Made by a program: the position numbers and the translations under genes. A DNA stretch of 64,000 nucleotides, taken from NCBI GenBank assembly GCA_930633495.1, contig CAKNFJ010000001.1, forward strand, positions 868,001-932,000. Direction: 5' to 3'. The notes under the pieces are model-generated. The model was not told the origin of the DNA. It was given only the letters and a program-made list of their open reading frames with translations, and did not search any database. Positions 1 through 8,588 of the stretch are shown piece after piece. The first letter of the stretch is position 1. The number at the start of each line of letters is the position of its first letter. This stretch comes from Hyphomicrobiales bacterium. Lineage in GTDB: Bacteria > Pseudomonadota > Alphaproteobacteria > Rhizobiales > Beijerinckiaceae.

Positions 1-1
1 C

Positions 2-355
2 GACGAGCAGGCCGCAAAGCTCGCGGCGCTCGGCGCCGCCAATGTCCTGATCAAGGGCGGCCATGGCAGCGGCGACACCAGCAGCGACCTTCTCCTGCTC
101 GCCGGCGGCGCGCGCCAGCATTTCAACGCAGCGCGCCTTGCGACCCGCAACACGCATGGCACCGGCTGCACCCTGTCCTCCGCCATCGCCGCGAACCTCG
201 CCAGGGGGCTGACGCTGCCGGAGGCGGTCGGCCGGGCCAAGAGCTACATCTCCGCCGCCATCGCCGCCGCCGATCAGGTCGCGGTTGGCCATGGCCACGG
301 GCCGGTGCATCATTTCCACCACTGGTGGGACAAGACCGACGGGAACCAGCCATGA
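2..355 (+). CDS. thiD: Hydroxymethylpyrimidine/phosphomethylpyrimidine kinase, C-terminal part
   Basis: This is the 3' end of a gene whose start lies outside the window; about 117 codons are visible. ThiD phosphorylates HMP and HMP-phosphate for thiamine biosynthesis in the cytoplasm. Visible hallmarks are IKGGHG, where the ribokinase fold binds nucleotide, and [15 protein letters not shown], the GTGCT anion-hole and catalytic region typical of the family. The C terminus is rich in His and Trp ([10 protein letters not shown]). The TGA stop overlaps the ATG of the next gene as ATGA, so the two are probably translationally coupled although their pathways are unrelated. Identification is from motifs and is secure at family level. 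Confidence 0.9.
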   Translation, partial: DEQAAKLAALGAANVLIKGGHGSGDTSSDLLLLAGGARQHFNAARLATRNTHGTGCTLSSAIAANLARGLTLPEAVGRAKSYISAAIAAADQVAVGHGHGPVHHFHHWWDKTDGNQP

Positions 356-2520
356 CCGCGATCCCGGATTTCACGACGCTCGCCTTTGCCGGTTCGACCC
401 GGCCGACGCAGGCCGAACTGCCCACAGGCGAAGCCTGGCAGACGCCCGAGGATATCCCGGTCAAGCCGCTCTACACGGCCGCAGACCGTGACGGCCTGCC
501 CTTCGTCGAGACCCTGCCCGGCATCGCGCCCTATCTGCGCGGCCCCTACCCGACGATGTATGTCAACCAGCCCTGGACGATCCGGCAATATGCCGGCTTC
601 TCCACGGCCGAGGATTCCAACGCCTTCTACCGGCGCAACCTCGCCGCCGGGCAGAAGGGGCTCTCGGTCGCCTTCGACCTCGCCACCCATCGCGGCTATG
701 ACAGCGACCATCCGCGCGTCGGCGGCGATGTCGGCATGGCCGGCGTCGCGATCGACTCGATCTACGACATGCGCACCCTGTTCTCCGGCATCCCGCTCGA
801 CCAGATGAGCGTGTCGATGACGATGAACGGCGCCGTCCTGCCGGTGCTGGCGCTCTATATCGTGGCGGCCGAGGAACAGGGCGTGCCGCAGGCCAGGCTC
901 TCGGGGACCATCCAGAACGACATCCTCAAGGAGTTCATGGTCCGCAACACCTATATCTACCCGCCCTCGCCCTCGATGCGGATCATCGGCGACATCTTCG
1001 CCTTCACCTCGGCGAACATGCCGAAGTTCAACTCGATCTCGATCTCCGGCTACCACATGCAGGAGGCAGGCGCGACGCAGGACCTCGAGCTCGGCTACAC
1101 GCTGGCCGACGGCGTCGAGTATATCCGTGCCGGCCAGCGCGCGGGCCTCGGCGTCGACGTCTTCGCGCCGCGCCTGTCCTTCTTCTGGGCGATCGGCATG
1201 AACTTCTTCATGGAAGTCGCCAAGATGCGCGCCGCCCGCCTGATCTGGGCCAAGCTCGTCAAGGATTTCGGCGCTGAGAACGAGAAGTCCCTGCCCTTGC
1301 GCACCCACAGCCAGACCTCCGGCTGGTCGCTGACGGCGCAGGACGTGTTCAACAACGTGCCGCGCACCATGATCGAGGCGATGGCGGCCACCCAAGGCCA
1401 CACCCAGTCGCTGCACACCAACGCGCTCGACGAGGCGCTGGCCCTGCCGACCGACTTCTCCGCCCGCATCGCCCGCAACACCCAGATCCTGCTGCAGCAG
1501 GAGAGCGGCACCACCCGGATCATCGACCCCTGGGGCGGCTCCTATTACGTCGAGCGGCTGACCGCCGCGCTCGCCGAGAAGGCCTGGGGCCATATCCGGG
1601 AGGTCGAGGCGCTCGGCGGCATGGCCAAGGCGATCGAGGCCGGCATCCCCAAGCTCCGGATCGAGGAAGCCGCGGCCAAGACGCAGGCGCGCATCGATGC
1701 CGGCCAGCAGGCGATCATCGGCGTCAACCGCTTCAAGCCGGAGAACGAGGCCTCGATCGAGGTGCTCAAGGTCGACAACGCCGCCGTGCGCGCCCAGCAG
1801 CTCGACAAGCTCAGGCGCCTCAAGGCCGAGCGCAGCGAGACCGAGGTCGAGGCGGCGCTGACCGCGCTCACCAACGGCGCCGCCGGCAACGGCAACCTGC
1901 TCGACCTCGCGGTCAAGGCCGCCCGCGCCAAGGCCACCGTCGGCGAGATCTCGCTGGCGATGGAGAAGGTCTTCGGGCGCCACAGGGCCGAGATCAAGGC
2001 GATCTCGGGCGTCTACAAACGGGAGGTCGGCGACATGAACCCAGCCGTGACGCGCGTCCAGCTGCTATGCCAGGCCTTCGAGGAGGCGGATGGCCGCCGC
2101 CCGCGCATCCTCGTCGCCAAGATGGGCCAGGACGGGCATGATCGCGGCCAGAAGGTCATCGCCTCCGCCTTCGCCGATCTCGGCTTCGACGTCGATATCG
2201 GCCCGCTCTTCGCCACCCCCGACGAAGCCGCGCGGCAAGCGGTCGAGAACGACGTCCACATCGTCGGCGTCTCCTCGCTCGCGGCCGGCCATCTCACCCT
2301 CGTGCCCGAACTCAAGGCCGCCCTCGCCAAGGCCGGCCGCCCCGACATCATGATCGTCGTCGGCGGCGTCATCCCGCCACAGGATTTCGACGCGCTGAGC
2401 GAGGCCGGAGCCTCCGCCATCTTCCCGCCAGGAACCGTCATCGCAAACGCAGCCGAAAAACTCCTGCACGAGCTCAACCAACGCCTCGGGTACAAACAGA
2501 ACACGGCCGCTGCAGAATAG
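352..2520 (+). CDS. scpA: Methylmalonyl-CoA mutase (adenosylcobalamin-dependent)
   Basis: A 722-residue single-chain mutase that interconverts (R)-methylmalonyl-CoA and succinyl-CoA, the last step of propionyl-CoA assimilation. The N-terminal TIM-barrel substrate domain covers roughly residues 1-560 and contains [10 protein letters not shown] and the [16 protein letters not shown] stretch. The C-terminal B12 domain has the DxHxxG motif as D594-G-H596-D-R-G599, with H596 the expected lower cobalt ligand. Length matches full-length bacterial MCM. I chose the ATG at 352, which overlaps the thiD stop, over an upstream in-frame start at 325 because the extension lies inside thiD. Its GTPase chaperone gene meaB is in this window (13060-14046) but not adjacent. 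Confidence 0.96.
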   Translation: MTAIPDFTTLAFAGSTRPTQAELPTGEAWQTPEDIPVKPLYTAADRDGLPFVETLPGIAPYLRGPYPTMYVNQPWTIRQYAGFSTAEDSNAFYRRNLAAGQKGLSVAFDLATHRGYDSDHPRVGGDVGMAGVAIDSIYDMRTLFSGIPLDQMSVSMTMNGAVLPVLALYIVAAEEQGVPQARLSGTIQNDILKEFMVRNTYIYPPSPSMRIIGDIFAFTSANMPKFNSISISGYHMQEAGATQDLELGYTLADGVEYIRAGQRAGLGVDVFAPRLSFFWAIGMNFFMEVAKMRAARLIWAKLVKDFGAENEKSLPLRTHSQTSGWSLTAQDVFNNVPRTMIEAMAATQGHTQSLHTNALDEALALPTDFSARIARNTQILLQQESGTTRIIDPWGGSYYVERLTAALAEKAWGHIREVEALGGMAKAIEAGIPKLRIEEAAAKTQARIDAGQQAIIGVNRFKPENEASIEVLKVDNAAVRAQQLDKLRRLKAERSETEVEAALTALTNGAAGNGNLLDLAVKAARAKATVGEISLAMEKVFGRHRAEIKAISGVYKREVGDMNPAVTRVQLLCQAFEEADGRRPRILVAKMGQDGHDRGQKVIASAFADLGFDVDIGPLFATPDEAARQAVENDVHIVGVSSLAAGHLTLVPELKAALAKAGRPDIMIVVGGVIPPQDFDALSEAGASAIFPPGTVIANAAEKLLHELNQRLGYKQNTAAAE

Positions 2521-2560
2521 AAAAAGAAAGGCGGGCGCTGCCCTCAAGGCCGCGCCCGCC
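2521..2560 (-). terminator. Intrinsic terminator for the minus-strand small exported protein
   Basis: A 9-bp GC stem pairs 2530-2538 (GGCGGGCGC) with 2552-2560 (GCGCCCGCC) across a 13-nt loop. On the minus strand the hairpin is followed by a T-rich tract (complement of AAAAAGAAA at 2521-2529), the layout of a Rho-independent terminator for the gene at 2588-2860. On the plus strand there is no T tract, but the hairpin may still mark the end of the scpA transcript. Confidence 0.75.
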
Positions 2561-2587
2561 CCATGGTCACAACTGGCGTGGCGACAC

Positions 2588-2860
2588 TTACCGCCAGCCG
2601 TAACCATAGCTCGAACGCGGCGGAGGCGGCCGCATTCCGTAACCGTCGTAATAGCGATGCCAGCGGCGCTGGCCCCAGTAGCCGTGCACGACCGGCGGGG
2701 CCGGGCGCCAGCCGGCTCCGTAGGCCGGGCGCTCATAGGCACGCTCGTAGCGGTCTCCGAAGGCTTGCGCCTGGCCGGTGCCGGCAAATGTGGAAGCCGC
2801 CAGTGCGATGGTCCCGAGGGCGAAGGCGGCGAAGCCGATCCGGGCGCGATTGCGGAACAT
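2588..2860 (-). CDS. Small exported Tyr/Arg/Pro-rich protein of unknown function
   Basis: A 90-residue protein with a clear Sec signal peptide: basic start (MFRNRARIGF), hydrophobic core of about 18 residues and a likely AQA-F cleavage near residue 34. The mature part of roughly 55 residues is rich in Tyr, Arg, Trp, Pro and Gly (WGQRRWHRYYDGYG), a composition common in small periplasmic or surface proteins of Hyphomicrobiales. No enzymatic motif is visible. It is convergent with scpA and has its own terminator hairpin downstream. The signal peptide and terminator support a real gene; the function is unknown. Confidence 0.7.
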   Translation of the reverse strand: MFRNRARIGFAAFALGTIALAASTFAGTGQAQAFGDRYERAYERPAYGAGWRPAPPVVHGYWGQRRWHRYYDGYGMRPPPPRSSYGYGWR

Positions 2861-2961
2861 GGTCCCTGTCCTGTCTCGCGGCGGGGAGAATTCCCCTGCC
2901 GTGAAAAGGACATTCGCAGAAGCCGCCTGAACGGGTTTTGAGGGCGCCGTTCAGCCGCCGT

Positions 2962-3750
2962 TTAACTGCCGGACAACTGCTCGCGTTTCAGCAGCAGCGA
3001 GGCGGCGATCACGACGACGGCGACAGCCCCGATCATGATCGTGCAGGCGGCGTTGATCTCAGGCGAGACGCCAAGCTTGACCGCCGAATAGAGGCGCATC
3101 GGCAGCGTGGTCGCGCCCGGCCCGGTCGTGAAGCTCGCGATGACGAGGTCATCAAGCGAAAGCGTGAAGGCGAGCATCCAGGCAGCCGCCACCGCCGGCC
3201 AGATCAAGGGCAAGGTCACGGTCCAGAAAGTGACGAAGGGCGTCGCGCCGAGATCCTGCGCCGCCTCCTCGAGCGAGCGGTCGAAGCCCGCCAGCCGCGA
3301 CTGCACAACGATGCAAGCGAAGCCGAGACTGAAGGTGGCGTGGGCGATCGTTACGGTCCAGAAGCCGCGCTCGACATCGGCCGCCACGAAAAGCAGCAGC
3401 AGCGACAGCCCCGTCACCACCTCGGGCATGACCAGCGGCGCCAGCACCATGCCGGAGAACAGGGTGCGTCCCATGAAACGACCGTGACGGGCCAGCGCGA
3501 GCGCGGCCAGCGTGCCGAGGATCGTCGCCAGCGTCGCCGAGACGAAGCCGAGCCGGATCGACAGCCAGGCGGCATCGAGCAGCGGCTCGTTCCGCATCAG
3601 CGCGCCGTACCAATGCGTCGAGAAGCCGCCCCAGACCGTCACCAGCCGCGAGGCGTTGAAGGAATAGGCGATCAGCGTCAGGATCGGCAAATAGAGGAAG
3701 GCGAAGCCGACGATCAGCGCGAGGATCAATCCGGGGCCGAGCCGGCTCAT
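2962..3750 (-). CDS. potI: Spermidine/putrescine ABC transporter permease (PotI/PotC type)
   Basis: A 262-residue inner-membrane permease with about six hydrophobic segments, beginning MSRLGPGLILALIVGFAFLY. The conserved EAA-loop region reads EEAAQDLGATPFVTFWTVTLPL. It is the second permease of a binding-protein-dependent polyamine importer. The frame is open a further 33 codons upstream, but that extension is Ala/Arg/Pro low-complexity sequence inside the preceding permease gene. The ATG at 3750 overlaps that gene's TGA as ATGA, which fixes the start. It is the last gene of the operon potF-potG-potH-potI. The specific polyamine cannot be read from the sequence. Confidence 0.88.
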   Translation of the reverse strand: MSRLGPGLILALIVGFAFLYLPILTLIAYSFNASRLVTVWGGFSTHWYGALMRNEPLLDAAWLSIRLGFVSATLATILGTLAALALARHGRFMGRTLFSGMVLAPLVMPEVVTGLSLLLLFVAADVERGFWTVTIAHATFSLGFACIVVQSRLAGFDRSLEEAAQDLGATPFVTFWTVTLPLIWPAVAAAWMLAFTLSLDDLVIASFTTGPGATTLPMRLYSAVKLGVSPEINAACTIMIGAVAVVVIAASLLLKREQLSGS

Positions 3751-4649
3751 GCCGCCAGCTCCCGCCGCAGCCGCGCGCGCTGGAGCAGGACGAGCGGCAG
3801 CACCAGAACGACGAGCAGCACGACCGCCACCGCCGAAGCCAATGGCCAATCGCGGTTCGAGAAGAACTCGTTCCAGAGCACCTTGCCGATCATCACCGTG
3901 TCCGGGCCGCCGAGCAGGTCGGGGATCACGAACTCACCGACCGCCGGGATGAACACCAGCGCCGAGCCGGCGAGGATACCGGGCAGCGAGAGCGGCAATG
4001 TCACCGTGAGGAAGGCTGTGATTGGCGTCGCGCCGAGATCGGCGGCCGCTTCGAGCAGGCCGCGATCGAGCTTCTCCAGCGTGGCGAAGAGCGGCAGCAC
4101 CATGAAGGGCAGATAGGAATAAACCATGCCGAGCAGCACGGCCGTCTCGGTATTGAGCAGGCGCAGCGGCTCGCCCCCGAAGCCGAGCAGGCTGAGCGTC
4201 GCATCAAGCAACCCTTCCGGCCTCAGGATGCCGATCCAGGCGTAGACGCGGATCAGGAAGGAGGTCCAGAACGGCAGGATGACGAAGACGAGCAGGGTTC
4301 CGCGCCAGCGCGACGGTGCCGAGGCCATCGCATAGGCGAGCGGATAACCGATCGCGAGCGCGAAGACGGTGGTCAGCGCCGCGATGCGCAGGGAATAGAG
4401 ATAGCTCTGCCAATAGAGCGGGTCGTCGCCGAGCAGGCTGAAATTCGCGAGGTCGAGCTGTGAGAGGAATGTGCCGAGCTGGGCAAGGCCTTCCCAATGC
4501 GGCGCATAGGGCGGCAGCGCCGTCGCCGCCTGCGAGAAGGCCATGCGCAGCACGATGGCGAAGGGCGCCAGGAAGAACAGCGCGAGCCAAAGATAGGGCA
4601 CGGCCACGACAAGGCGGCGAAGTCGCTGCAGCGAGGCGACCGCGCTCAT
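3747..4649 (-). CDS. potH: Spermidine/putrescine ABC transporter permease (PotH/PotB type)
   Basis: A 300-residue permease with multiple membrane spans and the EAA loop (LEAAADLGATPITAFLTVTLPLS). The sequence around FWTSFLIRVYAWIGIL is typical of PotB/PotH proteins. It pairs with the next gene to form the transmembrane channel of a polyamine importer. The ATG at 4649 overlaps the stop of the ATPase gene upstream (ATGA), and its own stop overlaps the start of potI. The tight overlaps indicate one translationally coupled polycistronic message. Confidence 0.9.
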   Translation of the reverse strand: MSAVASLQRLRRLVVAVPYLWLALFFLAPFAIVLRMAFSQAATALPPYAPHWEGLAQLGTFLSQLDLANFSLLGDDPLYWQSYLYSLRIAALTTVFALAIGYPLAYAMASAPSRWRGTLLVFVILPFWTSFLIRVYAWIGILRPEGLLDATLSLLGFGGEPLRLLNTETAVLLGMVYSYLPFMVLPLFATLEKLDRGLLEAAADLGATPITAFLTVTLPLSLPGILAGSALVFIPAVGEFVIPDLLGGPDTVMIGKVLWNEFFSNRDWPLASAVAVVLLVVLVLPLVLLQRARLRRELAA

Positions 4650-5845
4650 GGCGGCAGCACCACGCCGGCCTCGACATCCCAGGAGAGCCAGACCTTGTCG
4701 TCCCAGGCGAAGGGCCGCGCCAGCCGGCGTGTGCGGTTGGCGAGCGCGACCTTGATGAGCTGACCGCCCTCCCCTTGAGCATTTTTCTGGCCCAGCATCA
4801 CCTGGATCATGGTGAAATCGCCGAGATAGCCGATATCCCAGATCTCGCCTGCGACCTTGTTGAGCGCCTGCGCCGGCTCGTCATGGCCAATCTCGATCTT
4901 CTCCGGCCGAATGCCGATGACGAGCGGCTCGCCCGGCTTCAAGGCCGGCGCCTCCTCGTCGAGCTCGACAGTACCAACAACCGGCATCTCGGCACGGACC
5001 AGCTCGCCCTCGACGGTCGCGATCCGGCCCTCGAAGACGTTGATGTCGCCGACGAATTCCGCGACATGGCGGTTGGCCGGCGCCTCGTAGATCACGTCTG
5101 GCGGGCCGATCTGAACGAGCTTGCCATGGTCCATCACCGCCATACGGTCGGCCATGGTCATCGCCTCGTCCTGGTCGTGGGTGACGACCATGAAGGTCAG
5201 GCCGAGTTCGCTTTGCAAATCCATCAGTTCGAACTGGGTCTGCTCGCGCAGCTTCTTGTCGAGCGCAGCCATCGGCTCGTCGAGCAGCAGCAATTTCGGC
5301 CGCTTGGCCAACGAACGGGCGAGCGCGACGCGCTGGCGCTGGCCGCCGGAGAGCTGGTGCGGCTTGCGCCCGCCGAAGCCGGAGAGCTTGACCAGCGCCA
5401 GCATTTCCTCGACGCGCCGGTCGATCTCGGCGCGCGGCAGTCCCTCGCGCTTCAGCCCATAGGCGATGTTGCTCGCCACGCTCAGATGCGGGAACAGCGC
5501 ATAAGACTGGAACATCATGTTGATCGGCCGCAGATGCGGCGGGATGCCGGTGATGTCCTGCCCGTCGAGCAGGATCGTACCGGCATCGGGCGTCTCGAAG
5601 CCGGCGAGCATGCGCATCAGCGTGGTCTTGCCGCAGCCTGACGGACCGAGCAGCGCGAAGAACTCGCGCGGGTAGAGCGCAAGCGAGAGATCGCCCACCG
5701 CCGTGACGTCGCCGAAACGCTTGGTCACGCCCCGGAATTCCACCAGCGGCTTGGCCGCCGGGTCGTTCCAGGGCTGGAAGGCCCGGCGCACGCTGCCGGG
5801 CGAGGTCTTCTTCATAGCGGGCGCGACCTGTCCGAAGCCGGTCAC
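4646..5845 (-). CDS. potG: Polyamine ABC transporter ATP-binding protein (PotG/PotA type)
   Basis: A 399-residue ATPase that powers polyamine import. Walker A is GPSGCGKTT at residues 67-75, followed by the Q-loop (MMFQSYALFPH), the signature LSGGQRQRVALARSLA, Walker B LLLLDEPMAALD and the switch His in VVTHDQDEA. The C-terminal third is a TOBE-type regulatory domain with IGIRPEKIEIG. The long open frame starts at a GTG (5845) that overlaps the potF stop as GTGA. An internal ATG at 5815 (residue 11) is an alternative. Family assignment is secure; the start is less so. Confidence 0.92.
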   Translation of the reverse strand: MTGFGQVAPAMKKTSPGSVRRAFQPWNDPAAKPLVEFRGVTKRFGDVTAVGDLSLALYPREFFALLGPSGCGKTTLMRMLAGFETPDAGTILLDGQDITGIPPHLRPINMMFQSYALFPHLSVASNIAYGLKREGLPRAEIDRRVEEMLALVKLSGFGGRKPHQLSGGQRQRVALARSLAKRPKLLLLDEPMAALDKKLREQTQFELMDLQSELGLTFMVVTHDQDEAMTMADRMAVMDHGKLVQIGPPDVIYEAPANRHVAEFVGDINVFEGRIATVEGELVRAEMPVVGTVELDEEAPALKPGEPLVIGIRPEKIEIGHDEPAQALNKVAGEIWDIGYLGDFTMIQVMLGQKNAQGEGGQLIKVALANRTRRLARPFAWDDKVWLSWDVEAGVVLPP

Positions 5846-6954
5846 TTGCCCGTCTTCACGCGGGTCCAGAGCCGGTTCACCAGCCGCTGGGCTTTCTGGT
5901 CATAGGGCGTGATCGTGTAGAGCCGCCCCATCACCGCGTCCGACGGGTAGATCCCGGGATTGTCGCGCACCGCCGCCGAAAGCAGCGGCTTGGAGGCGAG
6001 ATTGCCGCTGGCGTACTGGATGAAGTCCGAGTTCTTCGCCGCCATCGCCGGCCGGTTGACGAAGTCGATGAACTTCAGCGCCGCCTCGACATTGCCCGCA
6101 TCCTTCGGGATCACGAAGGAGTCGAACCACATCAGCGCGCCTTCCTTCGGGATCGAATAAGCGATCTGGACGCCGTTCTTGGCTTCCTCGGCTCGCTTCT
6201 TGGCCTGGAGGATGTCGCCGGAATAGCCGACTGCCAGACAGATGTCGCCATTCGCCAGCGCGTTGATGTATTCCGAGGAGTGGAACTTCTGAACATGCGG
6301 GCGGATCTTGCGCAGCAGCTCGCCGGCCTTGTTGAGATCGGCCTCATTCTTCGAGTCAGGATCGAGCCCGAGATAACGCAAAGCCGCCGGGAACATTTCC
6401 TCGACCGCGTCGAGCACATGGACGCCGCAATTCGAGAGCTTCTTCAGCGTTTCCGGCTCGAAGACGATCTTCCAGCTGTCGATCACCGCGTCGGGGCCGA
6501 GGCGCTCCTTGATCTTGGCGGTGTTGTAGCCGATCCCCGTGGTGCCCCACATGTAGTTCACGGCGTATTTGTTGCCGGGGTCGTATTTCGACAGCCGGGT
6601 CTGGATCTCCGGCCAGAGATTCTTGAGGTTCGGCGCCTTGTCCTTGTCGATCGGCTGATAGAGCCCCAACGGGATATGGCGCGGCAGGAAAGAGGCCGTG
6701 ACGACGATCAGGTCGTAGCCCGTCTTGCCCGCGAGGAGCTTGGTCTCGACCGTCTCCATCTGGTCGAAGGTGTCGTAGACGACGGTAATGCCGGTTTCCT
6801 TCTTGAAGGCGTCGAGCACCTCCGGATCGACATAATCCGACCAGTTGAAGATGCGCAGCTGCTTGTCCTGCGCGGCGGCCGGCGCGGCCAGAAGTCCCAG
6901 TCCGACCATGCAGGCAGCAATCGCCTCGGTCAGTCGCTTCGTCGTCCTACCCAA
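5842..6954 (-). CDS. potF: Polyamine ABC transporter periplasmic binding protein (PotF/PotD type)
   Basis: A 370-residue solute receptor with a signal peptide ending around APAAAQ (residue 29), then the family's opening LRIFNWSDYVDPEVLDAFKKETG. It captures putrescine or spermidine in the periplasm for PotGHI. The start is a TTG (6954-6952) supported by a strong Shine-Dalgarno GGAGGGG about five bases upstream; this reading gives a normal signal peptide with KR before the hydrophobic core. It is the first gene of the minus-strand operon and its stop overlaps the start of the ATPase gene. Ligand specificity between putrescine and spermidine is not decided. Confidence 0.92.
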   Translation of the reverse strand: MGRTTKRLTEAIAACMVGLGLLAAPAAAQDKQLRIFNWSDYVDPEVLDAFKKETGITVVYDTFDQMETVETKLLAGKTGYDLIVVTASFLPRHIPLGLYQPIDKDKAPNLKNLWPEIQTRLSKYDPGNKYAVNYMWGTTGIGYNTAKIKERLGPDAVIDSWKIVFEPETLKKLSNCGVHVLDAVEEMFPAALRYLGLDPDSKNEADLNKAGELLRKIRPHVQKFHSSEYINALANGDICLAVGYSGDILQAKKRAEEAKNGVQIAYSIPKEGALMWFDSFVIPKDAGNVEAALKFIDFVNRPAMAAKNSDFIQYASGNLASKPLLSAAVRDNPGIYPSDAVMGRLYTITPYDQKAQRLVNRLWTRVKTGK

Positions 6955-7128
6955 TCTGCCCCTCCATCAAGCTCAGGCGCGCGCACGCTACCAGCTTTCC
7001 CCCGGGCATCAACCGCCAACGGCTGCGACCGGACGACCCCGCACAGGCAAGGACGAACGGCGTGGCTGACGCAAGCGTGATCGGCCGTGTTCTTGCCGGC
7101 GATCGCCGCCCTGCACATACCGTACCGC

Positions 7129-7866
7129 ATGCGCCTGTTCCGCCGCTTCCTGCTGTTCTTCGCGATCGCCTTCCTGCTGCCGCTCGCGAGTCATGCAGGC
7201 TGGTGGGTCTGGCAGACGCATGCGCCGGACTGGCAGCGCGCCGATTGGACGAGCGCAAAGCTCCTGCCGGCGGCTTCCATCGAGCCGGAGGCGACGGTGC
7301 ATGTCTTCGCCGCGCGGGTCGGGCGCTGGCGCGGCATCTTCGCCCATCACTCCTGGATCGTGGTGAAGGAGCGCGGCGCCAGCGCCTATACGCGTTTCGA
7401 CGTCGTCGGCTGGGGCGCGCCGGTCAGGGTTAACCATCGCGATGCGGATGGCCGCTGGTTCGGCAACATGCCGGAACCGGTCGCCGAGATTCGCGGCGCG
7501 GCGGCGGAGCGATTGATCCCGCGCATCCGCAGCGCCGTGGCGAGTTATGCCTATTCCAGCCCCGGCAGCTATCTCGCCTGGCCGGGACCGAACTCGAACA
7601 GCTTCGTCCAGCATGTGCTTGCGGACGTCCCCGAGCTCCGGCAAGCGCTGCCGCCGACGGCACTCGGCAAGGACTGGCGTGCCGACGGCATCTTCGCCGG
7701 CCTGACCGCCAGCCGCACCGGCATCCAGGCCTCGCTCTACGGCCTTGCCGGCGTGACCGTGGGCTGGGTCGAGGGCATCGAGATCAACCTGCTCGGCCTC
7801 GTCGCCGGGCTCGACCTGCGCAGCCCGGCGCTGAAGCTGCCGGGCTGGGGGCGGATCGGGGTGTAG
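7129..7866 (+). CDS. DUF3750 family protein
   Basis: A protein of about 245 residues with an N-terminal membrane anchor or signal segment (MRLFRRFLLFFAIAFLLPLASHAGW). The body has the DUF3750-like core: HVFAARVGRWRGIFAHHSWIV, then FDVVGWG, and later YLAWPGPNSNSFVQHVL. The function of this family is not established. Conserved His and Asn-rich motifs (AHHSW, PGPNSNSFVQH) suggest an enzymatic or ligand-binding site, which is inference. The open frame extends 14 codons upstream, but the ATG at 7129 gives a normal signal peptide. Neighbours give no functional hint. Confidence 0.75.
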   Translation: MRLFRRFLLFFAIAFLLPLASHAGWWVWQTHAPDWQRADWTSAKLLPAASIEPEATVHVFAARVGRWRGIFAHHSWIVVKERGASAYTRFDVVGWGAPVRVNHRDADGRWFGNMPEPVAEIRGAAAERLIPRIRSAVASYAYSSPGSYLAWPGPNSNSFVQHVLADVPELRQALPPTALGKDWRADGIFAGLTASRTGIQASLYGLAGVTVGWVEGIEINLLGLVAGLDLRSPALKLPGWGRIGV

Positions 7867-7897
7867 CCCGGCATCAGCCGGCCTTGCAGAGCGCGAT

Positions 7898-7923
7898 GGC
7901 GAGCGTTACATGTAACGCTCGCC
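7898..7923. promoter_or_regulatory. 26-bp perfect palindrome, likely operator of the toxin-antitoxin pair
   Basis: The half-site GGCGAGCGTTACA is followed immediately by its exact reverse complement, with the centre between 7910 and 7911. It abuts the Shine-Dalgarno GGAG at 7924-7927 of the antitoxin gene. Antitoxins of MazE-type systems usually bind a palindrome over their own promoter, so this is the expected autorepression site (inference). A weak -35-like TTGCAG lies at 7884-7889, which would place the -10 inside the palindrome. As RNA it could also hide the ribosome binding site in a stem. Confidence 0.72.
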
Positions 7924-7935
7924 GGAGTGATCCAC

Positions 7936-8157
7936 ATGGCAAGTTCAACAGCCAGACGCGTTCAGAAGCGCCGGGACGCCTTGCGGGCGGCTGGCTTGCG
8001 GCCGGTGCAGATCTGGATTCCCGATACGCGGCGGCCCGGCTTCGATGAGGAATGCCGCCGCCAGGCCCGGCTCGTTGCCACCAGCGACAGCACCGATCGG
8101 GAACTGGATGCGTTCCTCGACGCTGCTCTGGAAGACCTGGACCGCGCCCCTGAATGA
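7936..8157 (+). CDS. Antitoxin, MazE/DUF3018-like
   Basis: A 73-residue protein starting MASSTARRVQKRRDALRAAG, then LRPVQIWIPDTRRPGFDEECRRQ and an acidic tail (DAFLDAALEDLDRAPE). This is the layout of DUF3018-type antitoxins: a DNA-binding N terminus and an acidic C terminus that wraps the toxin. GGAG at 7924-7927 lies eight bases before the ATG at 7936, which is preferred over a GTG at 7927. Its stop overlaps the toxin ATG (ATGA). The palindrome directly upstream supports autoregulation. Confidence 0.82.
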   Translation: MASSTARRVQKRRDALRAAGLRPVQIWIPDTRRPGFDEECRRQARLVATSDSTDRELDAFLDAALEDLDRAPE

Positions 8158-8477
8158 AACGCGGCGACCTCGTCACCGTCGCACTCGCGGGAGATTTCGG
8201 CAAGCCCCGCCCTGCCCTGATCATTCAGGCCGACCCATTCGCGTTGACGGCGACGGTGACCCTGCTGCTCGTCTCCAGCGATCTCGTGGATGCGCCGCTC
8301 ATCCGGCTGACAGTGGAGCCTGATGCGACGAACGGCCTGCGCCTTGTCTCCCAGATCATGGTCGACAAGGCGATGACCGTGCGCCGGGACCGGATCGGCC
8401 AGGTTTTCGGCCGCCTCGATCCCGATGCGATGATCACGGTCAACCGATCGCTGGTGCTGTTCCTCGGCCTCGGCTGA
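8154..8477 (+). CDS. MazF/PemK-type toxin, predicted endoribonuclease
   Basis: A 107-residue protein beginning MKRGDLVTVALAGDFGKPRPALIIQAD, the classic MazF/PemK opening in which RGD(L/I)xxV and KPRPALI line the active site. The middle has TNGLRLVSQIMVDKAMTVRRDRIG, matching the conserved SxxxxDK core of the PemK fold. Such toxins cut mRNA at short motifs and are held by the antitoxin encoded just upstream, to which it is coupled by a 4-bp overlap. The gene looks intact. RNA cleavage specificity cannot be predicted from the sequence. Confidence 0.87.
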   Translation: MKRGDLVTVALAGDFGKPRPALIIQADPFALTATVTLLLVSSDLVDAPLIRLTVEPDATNGLRLVSQIMVDKAMTVRRDRIGQVFGRLDPDAMITVNRSLVLFLGLG

Positions 8478-8486
8478 CACCAATCG

Positions 8487-8578
8487 TCATTCTCGGGCGA
8501 AGCATAGCTTCGACCCGAGAATCTCATGACGAGAAAGCGCTGGTTTCCGAGATGCTCGGGTCAAGCCCGAGCATGACG
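8487..8578. repeat. Bipartite REP-like palindromic element, copy 1
   Basis: Two hairpins in fixed order: ATTCTCGGG (8489-8497) with CCCGAGAAT (8514-8522), and ATGCTCGGG (8552-8560) with CCCGAGCAT (8566-8574). The same two hairpins in the same order and orientation recur at 52465-52567. It lies between the toxin gene and the convergent PLP enzyme gene, where it may also end transcription. Confidence 0.85.
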
Positions 8579-8588
8579 GCACCATCCC

